A stretch of 64,000 nucleotides of DNA from VGTK01 sp046327915. Lineage in GTDB: Bacteria > Desulfobacterota > Binatia > UBA12015. The position numbers and the translations under genes were made by a program. Of the stretch, positions 22,120 through 30,750 are shown in pieces; position 1 is the first letter of the stretch; the number at the start of each line of letters is the position of its first letter. The stretch spans positions 86,747-150,746 of the forward strand of contig JAXLXO010000016.1 of the NCBI GenBank assembly GCA_046327915.1. Reading direction: 5' to 3'. The notes beneath the pieces are model-generated. The model was not told the DNA's origin. It was given only the letters and a program-made list of their open reading frames with translations, and ran no database searches.

Positions 22120-23256
22120 GTGGGTCCACTCGAAGGCATTCGGATCATCGAGATCGCGGGCATCGGCCCGGGTCCCTTCTGCGCGATGATGCTGTCGGAC
22201 ATGGGCGCGGAGGTGCTGCGCGTCGACCGTGCCGAGCGCGTCACGGGGGCCAAGGGGCCCACGCCCGACCTGCTGAATCGCGGCCGCCGCAGCATCGGCG
22301 TCAATCTGAAGAGCAAGGAGGGCGTCGCGCTGGTCCTCGATCTGATCGGGCGCGCCGACGGCCTCATCGAGGGATTCCGCCCCGGCGTCATGGAGCGTCT
22401 CGGTCTCGGACCGGACGTCTGCCTCGCGCGCAATCCGAAGCTGGTCTACGGCCGCATGACCGGCTGGGGACAGGAAGGTCCGATGGCGCCCGCCGCCGGA
22501 CACGACATCAACTACATCGCGCTGGCCGGCGCGCTCGAGCCGATCGGCCGTGCGGGCGAGGCGCCGATGCCGCCGCTGAACCTGGTCGGCGACTTCGGCG
22601 GCGGCGCGATGATGCTCGCATTCGGCATGGCGTGTGCGTTGGTGGAGCGTCAACGTTCTGGCAGGGGTCAAGTCGTCGACGCGGCCATGGTCGACGGCGC
22701 GGCGGTCCTGATGACCATGTTCCACGGCATGCGGCACATGGGCTTCTGGGACGAGCGGCGCGGCTACAACATGCTCGACACCGGCGCGCACTTCTACGAC
22801 ACGTACGCGTGCAAGGACGGCAAGTACATCTCGCTCGGCTCGATCGAGCCGCAGTTCTACAAGGAGATGCTCGAGCGCCTCGGGCTGGCCGGCGAGCAGC
22901 TGCCGCACCAGATGGACAAGGCGAAGTGGCCCGAGCTCAAGAAGAAGGTCGCCGCCGTGGTCGCAACCAAGACGCGCGACGAGTGGTGCGCGATCATGGA
23001 GGGCACCGACGTCTGCTTCGCGCCGGTGCTGTCGATGACCGAGGCGATCGACCACCCGCACAACAAGCTGCGCGGGACGTTCACCGAGGTCGCGGGGCTG
23101 TCGCAGCCGGCGCCCGCGCCGCGCTTCAGCCGCACGAAGCCCGAGATCCAGGGACCGCCGGCGCAGGCCGGCGAGCACACCGACGCCGCGCTGCGCGACT
23201 GGGGCGTCGCCGACGCGCGCCTCGCCGAGCTGCGCGCGGGCGGCGCGATCGCCTGA
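22120..23256 (+). CDS. Alpha-methylacyl-CoA racemase, CaiB/BaiF CoA-transferase family
   Basis: This 378-residue family III CoA-transferase fold protein has the racemase-type sequence. It contains GIRIIEIAGIGPGPFCAMML and SDMGAEVLRVDRAE, GFRPGVMERLGLGPDV, the His/Asp catalytic region TGWGQEGPMAPAAGHDINYI, and PPLNLVGDFGGGAMMLAFG. GHDINYIAL followed by PPLNL is characteristic of alpha-methylacyl-CoA racemases, which invert 2-methyl branched acyl-CoAs before beta-oxidation. The start is a GTG at 22120 with AAGGAG nine bases upstream; longer in-frame starts lie in low-complexity sequence. It is about the usual length of 360-380 residues. Confidence 0.88.
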   Translation: MGPLEGIRIIEIAGIGPGPFCAMMLSDMGAEVLRVDRAERVTGAKGPTPDLLNRGRRSIGVNLKSKEGVALVLDLIGRADGLIEGFRPGVMERLGLGPDVCLARNPKLVYGRMTGWGQEGPMAPAAGHDINYIALAGALEPIGRAGEAPMPPLNLVGDFGGGAMMLAFGMACALVERQRSGRGQVVDAAMVDGAAVLMTMFHGMRHMGFWDERRGYNMLDTGAHFYDTYACKDGKYISLGSIEPQFYKEMLERLGLAGEQLPHQMDKAKWPELKKKVAAVVATKTRDEWCAIMEGTDVCFAPVLSMTEAIDHPHNKLRGTFTEVAGLSQPAPAPRFSRTKPEIQGPPAQAGEHTDAALRDWGVADARLAELRAGGAIA

Positions 23257-23312
23257 CGACGGGGCGTTCGATCCGTCGTGGCGCCGGTTCCGCTCGGGAT
23301 CGGCGAAGCCGA

Positions 23313-23330
23313 CGCGGGCATCAGCCCGCG
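23313..23330. terminator. Short hairpin enclosing the GST stop codon
   Basis: 7-bp inverted repeat CGCGGGC / GCCCGCG with a 4-base loop that contains the stop codon of the minus-strand GST gene. It lies 57 bases past the end of the convergent racemase gene. It could end plus-strand transcription. It is weak and partly coding. Confidence 0.25.
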
Positions 23331-23923
23331 GTGATCGGGACGTGGCGTGGCTGGCTCGCGACGCGCGCCAGCCACGCCCGCACAGCGGGGAACGGCCCGA
23401 GGTCGAAGCCGCCCTCGTCGGCCACGTGGGTGTAGGCGTAGAGCGCGATGTCGGCGATGGTGTAGCGCCCGCCCACGAAGAACGTCCGCGACGCGAGGTG
23501 CATCTCCATGACGCCGAGCGCCGCGTCGCCAGCACGCTTCTTCTCGACCAGCGCCGCACGTCGCTCGGGCGTGAGCTCGACGTGGTGCAGCCAGTAGCGC
23601 GACGTCGCGATGTTGGGCTCGTGGCTGTACTGCTCGAAGAACATCCACTGCAGCACCTGCGCACGCTCGAGCCGGTCCGTGGGCAGCAGCGGCGTACCGT
23701 CGGCGAGGTAGAACAGGATCGCGTTCGACTCGGCGAGGAACGTGCCGTCGGGCAGCTCGAGCGTCGGGATGCGGCCGTTCGGATTCTTCTCGAGGAACCC
23801 GGGCGTGCGCGTCGCGCCCGCGACGATGTCCATCTCGACGCGCTCGAACGGGATGCCGAGCTGGTGCAGCGCGAGTCGCACCTTGTAGCCGTTGCCCGAT
23901 TCGAGGAAGTCGTAGAGCCGCAT
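23321..23923 (-). CDS. Glutathione S-transferase family protein
   Basis: This 200-residue protein starts at the ATG at 23923 with AGGAG eight bases upstream. The thioredoxin-like domain (1-80) has LESGNGYKVRLALHQLGIPF, NPNGRIPTLELPDG and the glutathione-binding FLAESNAILFYLAD. The helical C-terminal domain has the folding motif YTIADIALYAYTHVADEGGF. Ser or Asn in ESGNGYK probably activates glutathione, as in bacterial beta/nu-type enzymes. The role is likely detoxification; the exact substrate is unknown. It is convergent with the racemase. Confidence 0.9.
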   Translation of the reverse strand: MRLYDFLESGNGYKVRLALHQLGIPFERVEMDIVAGATRTPGFLEKNPNGRIPTLELPDGTFLAESNAILFYLADGTPLLPTDRLERAQVLQWMFFEQYSHEPNIATSRYWLHHVELTPERRAALVEKKRAGDAALGVMEMHLASRTFFVGGRYTIADIALYAYTHVADEGGFDLGPFPAVRAWLARVASQPRHVPITAG

Positions 23924-24307
23924 CGCGATCGCTCCTTTCGCCGCGGCACGCGCGGCGCAAGCGCGTTGTAGCGTGTCGTGCGCGGCGCGTCGCCGCCATT
24001 CCTCCGCGATGGAAACGGAGGCGCGAACGCGCTGCGTCGAATTCGTCGCGCGCGACGGCCGTCTCACGGCCGGTGCGTCGCAATTCCGACGCCCGGGGGG
24101 AGGAGCGTTGATTCTGGAACGCCGAGCGCCGCTTCGCGGCCCGCGAACGCTCGTGAATTCGGCGTTCGCGCTGGCACATCGGTTGCGACCGCGTGGCGCC
24201 GGCTGTCGCTCGTCGCGTGCCGCCGCCGACCGTGTCGGCGAGTCCGTGCACGACCGCGAGAAGACCGCGCTCTCCCCGATGACGCACACCCAGTGAAGGA
24301 GGCGGCG
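23924..24307. other. Divergent intergenic region, 384 bp
   Basis: This region lies between the GST gene (minus) and the response regulator (plus). It contains a near-consensus sigma-54 promoter on the plus strand (24172-24186). Open frames exist but are Arg-rich and have no family resemblance, so I do not call a gene. Confidence 0.6.
24172..24186 (+). promoter_or_regulatory. Sigma-54-type -24/-12 promoter for the response regulator
   Basis: The plus strand reads TGGCAC-N5-TTGCG, a full match to both core elements of the RpoN consensus with correct spacing. The predicted start site is near 24198, giving a 110-base leader to the ATG at 24308. It may also drive csrA downstream. Confidence 0.65.
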
Positions 24308-24733
24308 ATGAAGACGGTTCTCACGGTCGACGACAGCAGGGTCGCACGCACGGCGATCGCGCACGTGCTCTCGACGTGGGGCTGCCGCGTGCTGGAGGCG
24401 CGCGACGGGCGCGAGGGCGTCGCGGTGGCGCGTCTGACGCGGCCCGACCTGATCATCCTCGACGTCCTCATGCCCATCGTCGACGGGCGTCAAGCGCTGG
24501 CGATCCTGCGCCAGGATCCGGGCTGCCATCACATCCCGGTGATCATGCTGACCGCGATCACCGGCGAGAGCCTGGTGCAGCAGTGCTCGCACCTGGGCAT
24601 CAGCGGCTACCTGGTGAAGCCGGTCGCGACCGACGCGCTGCGCGACGTGGTCGGACGCGTGCTCGGCGCCGCGATCCAGATGCCGCTGCCTTCCGGCGCG
24701 ACCGACGCGGTGCGGCCCGCGCTGCTCGGTTGA
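24308..24733 (+). CDS. CheY-like stand-alone response regulator
   Basis: This 141-residue protein is essentially one receiver domain. The acidic pocket is VDD (Asp8, Asp9). The phosphorylation site is Asp52 in LIILDVLMPIVDG, the switch Thr is Thr82 in IMLTA, and the Lys is Lys104 in YLVKPV. About 25 extra residues follow the fold, so it has no DNA-binding output domain and probably acts by protein contact. The ATG has a GGAGG site. With the sigma-54 promoter upstream and csrA next, a motility or lifestyle-switch role is likely. Confidence 0.9.
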   Translation: MKTVLTVDDSRVARTAIAHVLSTWGCRVLEARDGREGVAVARLTRPDLIILDVLMPIVDGRQALAILRQDPGCHHIPVIMLTAITGESLVQQCSHLGISGYLVKPVATDALRDVVGRVLGAAIQMPLPSGATDAVRPALLG

Positions 24734-24857
24734 GTGCCGTGCGGCGCCCGCCTTGCGGGCCGCGCCCCGCGGCGATTTCGCTCACGTCGCACGCGGCGTG
24801 CGCCGATCTAGCGACAGCGGCGGCCCGGCGGTCGTCGGGCAGCACAGGAGGGCGCCC

Positions 24858-25136
24858 ATGCTGATCCTCACGCGAAAGATCGGCGAGATGATTCGCATCG
24901 GTGACGAGGTCACCGTGCGCGTGCTCGCCGTCCGGGGCGGCCAGGTGAGCCTGGGCTTCACGGCGCCGAACGACGTGCGCATCTTCCGCGAGGAGGTGCT
25001 GCGCGAGGAGCGTCCCGGGGCCGACGCTGCCGCGCCCGTGCGTGAGCCGATGCGCGGCGAGCGCGCGTCGGGACCGAAGCCGCCGGCGAAGGTGCGCAAC
25101 GCGCCGCCGCGGCGGATCGCGTCGCGCTCGGCGTGA
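24858..25136 (+). CDS. csrA: Carbon storage regulator CsrA with extended C-terminus
   Basis: This 92-residue protein begins MLILTRKIGEMIRIGDEVTV, the CsrA signature, and continues GGQVSLGFTAPNDVRIFREE. It therefore has the beta strands and the C-terminal Arg that bind GGA motifs in mRNA leaders. CsrA represses or stabilises mRNAs and often controls flagellin. Family members are usually 60-75 residues; this one carries about 40 extra Pro/Arg/Ala-rich residues. The ATG at 24858 has AGGAGG six bases upstream. It follows the response regulator by 124 bases on the same strand. Confidence 0.92.
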   Translation: MLILTRKIGEMIRIGDEVTVRVLAVRGGQVSLGFTAPNDVRIFREEVLREERPGADAAAPVREPMRGERASGPKPPAKVRNAPPRRIASRSA

Positions 25137-25330
25137 TCCGCGACCGTCGGCGGCGCGCGCCTCACTCGACGCGCGTCGTCCGCGCTGCGCGTGCCGCGGG
25201 CCCGTAGCGCCGTGCGCTTGCGACGCGGTCGCCCCTGACGACGTGCGCGGGCGTACGACGCGCTCCACCTGAAGTGCGTCCGTCGCGCTTCGCGCAATCC
25301 GCCGAATCGCCGCGTGCGGCGAAGTCTCGA

Positions 25331-27775
<2,445 letters not shown>

Positions 27776-27844
27776 CCTCCCGTCTCTCGGTCGTTCCGTC
27801 CGCCGCCTTGAGATCGTGCGTCCGCGGCGGCCGTGCCGTCGGCG

Positions 27845-28492
27845 CTACTGGTGGCGCCCGAGGAGCAGGTCGAGGATCGCGCGCTGCGGCGGGCCGAGGA
27901 CGTGCCGCAGGACGCCGGTCATCATGAGTCCGATCAGGATGAGCATGCCATAGCGCCGCAGCGCGAACGCCAGCGGTGCGAGGCGGCGCGGCAGCAGGCT
28001 CTCGAGGACGCCGAAGCCGTCGAGCGGCGGGATCGGCAGCAGGTTGAAGAGCGCCAGCGCCGCGTTGATCAGCACCGAGTACACCGCGAGCAGGAAGAGC
28101 GCCTCGTCGACGGCACCGGCGCCGACCGCGTGCAGCCGCGGCCGCACGACGAAGACCAGCGCCGTGAACAGCAGGGCGAGCACGACGTTCGACAGCGGTC
28201 CGGCCGCCGACACCAGCAGGTTCGCGAGGCGCGGCTCGCGCGTGCGGCGCAGGTCGACCGGAACCGGCCGCGCCCAGCCGAACACCGGCGCGCCCGTCAG
28301 GGCCAGCAGGGCCGGGAAGACCACGCTGCCGATCGGGTCGATGTGGCGCAGCGGGTTCAGCGAGATGCGGCCCTGCTCGCGCGCGGTCGGGTCGCCGCAG
28401 GCGAGCGCGGCGAGCCCGTGCGCGGACTCGTGGAACGAGACCGCGAACAGCAGTGCGACCACCTGGATCGCGATCGGCAGCGCGTTCTCCAT
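27845..28492 (-). CDS. Site-2 protease family (M50) membrane metallopeptidase
   Basis: This 215-residue protein has about five to six membrane helices. The zinc-binding motif is SFHESAHGLAALACGDPTAR near residue 21. The third ligand region is NLLPIPPLDGFGVLESLLP near 160. The intervening segment RISLNPLRHIDPIGSVVFPA is typical of the short YwhC/Rhomboid-neighbour type of M50 proteins that lack a PDZ domain. Such enzymes cut substrates inside the membrane; the substrate is unknown. It starts three bases after the SDR stop, so the two are likely co-transcribed. Confidence 0.9.
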   Translation of the reverse strand: MENALPIAIQVVALLFAVSFHESAHGLAALACGDPTAREQGRISLNPLRHIDPIGSVVFPALLALTGAPVFGWARPVPVDLRRTREPRLANLLVSAAGPLSNVVLALLFTALVFVVRPRLHAVGAGAVDEALFLLAVYSVLINAALALFNLLPIPPLDGFGVLESLLPRRLAPLAFALRRYGMLILIGLMMTGVLRHVLGPPQRAILDLLLGRHQ

Positions 28493-28495
28493 GGC

Positions 28496-29362
28496 TCAGG
28501 CGAATCCGCCGAGACCCGGTGCGTCGAGGCCGGTGAGGTGTGCGCTCAGGTCCCACAGGCGCTGCGCCGCCTCGCGGTCGCGTCCCGCGGCGGCGGGCTG
28601 AACCTCGCGGCAGCTCGCGAAGTAGCGTCCGCTGACGCCGTCGAGGGCTGGCGACGTCGCGACGTGCAGCGTGGTCGCCGCACCCTTGTCGGGACTCCGG
28701 AAGAACGGCGCCAGCAGCCGGATCAGGAAGCCCGCGGCGCGTCCGTTGTTCTTGCCGAGCCCGGTCGCGACCGCGCCGGGGTGGACGCAGTTCACGGTGA
28801 CGCCCGAGCCCTCGAGGCGCCGCGCCAGCTCCACGGTGAACAGCAGGTTGGCGAGCTTCGAGTGGCCGTAGACCTTCATCGACTTGTAGCCGTCGGCGAA
28901 GCCGACGTCGTCGAAGTTGATGCCGGACACGAACTTGTGCGCGTCGGAGCCGACGTTGACGATGCGCGCCGGCGCGCTCTCGCGCAGCCGGTCGAGCAGC
29001 AGCAGCGTCAGCAGGAAGTAGGCGAGGTGATTGACGGCGAAGGTCTGCTCGATGCCGTCGACCGTGGTCTGCCGCTGCAGGTTGACCACGCCCGCGTTGT
29101 TCACCAGCAGGTGGATGCGCGGGTAGCGCTCGAGGATCGCAGCGGCGACGCTCCGGATCGCGTTCTGAGAGGCGAGGTCACCGAGGAAGACGTCGACCGC
29201 GGTGCTGCCGGTCTCGTCGCGGATGGCGCGCACGGTGTCCTCGGCGCGGCCCGCGTCGCGGCAGACGATTCCCAGCTCGGCGCCCGCGCGTGCCAGCGCG
29301 ATCGCGGTGCTGCGTCCGATGCCCGAGGTGGCGCCGGTGACGATGCAGGTCCTTCCCTTCAC
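28496..29362 (-). CDS. Short-chain dehydrogenase, retinol-dehydrogenase-like
   Basis: This 288-residue classical SDR has the cofactor motif CIVTGATSGIGRSTAIALAR, LLVNNAGVV, the catalytic Ser in RIVNVGSDAHKF, and YxxxK in KVYGHSKLANLLFTVELAR. VNCVHPGAVATGLGKNNGR follows. This pattern is shared with retinol dehydrogenases and WW-domain oxidoreductase-like enzymes that act on lipidic alcohols. The start is uncertain: GTG at 29362 or TTG at 29383, neither with a good ribosome-binding site. It diverges from the acyl-CoA dehydrogenase gene, with which it may share lipid metabolism. Confidence 0.85.
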   Translation of the reverse strand: MKGRTCIVTGATSGIGRSTAIALARAGAELGIVCRDAGRAEDTVRAIRDETGSTAVDVFLGDLASQNAIRSVAAAILERYPRIHLLVNNAGVVNLQRQTTVDGIEQTFAVNHLAYFLLTLLLLDRLRESAPARIVNVGSDAHKFVSGINFDDVGFADGYKSMKVYGHSKLANLLFTVELARRLEGSGVTVNCVHPGAVATGLGKNNGRAAGFLIRLLAPFFRSPDKGAATTLHVATSPALDGVSGRYFASCREVQPAAAGRDREAAQRLWDLSAHLTGLDAPGLGGFA

Positions 29363-29449
29363 CTCGACGGTTATGGGGGTCAACCGGGGAGCTGGCAAGT
29401 CGCGCCGGGCGCGCGCTACAACGCGCCGGAACCGGAAAGGGAGACCACG

Positions 29450-30595
29450 ATGGCGAGCGAGATCTATTCGAGTCCCGACCACGAGGCGTTCCGCGCCGTC
29501 GTGCGCAAGTTCGTCCAGGAGGAGCTCGCGCCGCGCGCGCGCGAGTTCGACGCCAACGGCAAGCTGGACAAGTCGCTCTACCGGACCATGGGCGAGCTCG
29601 GGATGCTCGGCATCCGCTACGAGCCGCGCTGGGGCGGCGCCGGGCTCGACTGGTCGTACACCGCGGTGATGTTCGAGGAGCTGGCGCGCGCCGACAACGC
29701 CGGCGTCACCATGGGCATCAGCGTGCACACCGACATGGCGACGCCGTCGCTGCACCAGTTCGGCTCCGACGAGCTGCGCGAGCGCTGGCTCGTGCCGTCG
29801 ATCAAGGGCGAGCTGGTGAGCGCGATCGGCGTGACCGAGCCGGACGCGGGCTCGGACGTCGCCGGCATCAAGACCCGCGCGGTGCGCGACGGCGACGACT
29901 GGGTGATCAACGGCAGCAAGATCTACATCACCAACTCGGCCACGGCGGACTTCATCTGCCTGCTGGCCGTGACCGACCCGAGCGCCGGCTACGGCGGCTT
30001 CTCGCAGATCATCGTCCCGACCGACTCGAAGGGCTTCAGCTACCAGCTGCTCGACAAGATCGGGAACCGCGGCTCCGACACGGGCCTGCTGTTCTTCGAG
30101 GACGTCCGCGTGCCCGTGAGCAACACCATCGGCGACATCGGGCGCGGCTTTCAGCAGCAGATGATGCAGTTCCAGGACGAGCGCCTGGTCGCCTGCGTCA
30201 GCTCCAACGCGGCGTCGCTCGCGCTCTGGGAGAAGACCCGCGACTGGTGCCACGCGCGCAAGCTGTTCGGCAAGACGCTCGCGAAGATGCAGGTGACGCA
30301 GTTCAAGATGGTCGAGCTGATGGCGCGCATGACCGCCGACCGCGAGCTGGTGCACGAGTGCGTGCGCAAGCGCATCCGCGGCGAGGACGCGACGCTCGAG
30401 ATCTCGATGGCGAAGCTGCTGGTCGGGCGGACGAGCCGCGTGGTCGCGGACGAGTGCATCCAGCTGCACGGCGGCTTCGGCTACATGACGGAGAGCGTCG
30501 CGGGGCGGGCGTTCGTGGATTCGCGGCTCATCAGCATCGGTGGGGGCGCGGACGAGGTGATGATCCAGTACATGGCGAAGATGCTGGGCTTCTGA
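29450..30595 (+). CDS. Acyl-CoA dehydrogenase
   Basis: This 381-residue FAD enzyme has the family signatures AIGVTEPDAGSDVAGIKTRA and CIQLHGGFGYMTESVAGRAF, and WVINGSKIYITNSATADFI for flavin and substrate contacts. The usual C-terminal catalytic Glu (in the YEGT motif) is Gly here (SIGGGADEVM). Glu244 in FQDERLVACV instead occupies the site used by isovaleryl- and long-chain enzymes. It therefore probably acts on branched or long chains, which fits the alpha-methylacyl-CoA racemase at 22120. The ATG has AAGGGAG six bases upstream. Confidence 0.92.
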   Translation: MASEIYSSPDHEAFRAVVRKFVQEELAPRAREFDANGKLDKSLYRTMGELGMLGIRYEPRWGGAGLDWSYTAVMFEELARADNAGVTMGISVHTDMATPSLHQFGSDELRERWLVPSIKGELVSAIGVTEPDAGSDVAGIKTRAVRDGDDWVINGSKIYITNSATADFICLLAVTDPSAGYGGFSQIIVPTDSKGFSYQLLDKIGNRGSDTGLLFFEDVRVPVSNTIGDIGRGFQQQMMQFQDERLVACVSSNAASLALWEKTRDWCHARKLFGKTLAKMQVTQFKMVELMARMTADRELVHECVRKRIRGEDATLEISMAKLLVGRTSRVVADECIQLHGGFGYMTESVAGRAFVDSRLISIGGGADEVMIQYMAKMLGF

Positions 30596-30688
30596 GCTTT
30601 GCGCTGTCGTTCGCGGTGGTGACGTTCGTGCGGGCGGCGGCGTGCCTGCGCGGAGAGGCGCATCCCTCGTCCGCTGCTGGTTGAACGA

Positions 30689-30722
30689 AGAAGGGGCGGT
30701 GCCTTGCGGCACCGCCCCTTCT
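30689..30722. terminator. Strong two-way terminator hairpin
   Basis: Perfect 15-bp stem with a 4-base TTGC loop (AGAAGGGGCGGTGCC / GGCACCGCCCCTTCT) between the convergent genes ending at 30595 and 30751. The A-rich left flank and T-containing right flank fit a bidirectional intrinsic terminator. Confidence 0.85.
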
Positions 30723-30750
30723 CATTGCGGGCGTTTGTGCTTGTCGTTGG

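Noticed and set aside
23973..24296. 107-codon open frame upstream of the response regulator
   Set aside because: Arg/Ala-rich with no family resemblance, and it contains the sigma-54 promoter.
24742..24756. Possible sigma-54 site directly upstream of csrA (CGGCGC-N5-TTGC)
   Set aside because: Two mismatches in the -24 element, including loss of the conserved A; in such GC-rich DNA this can arise by chance.
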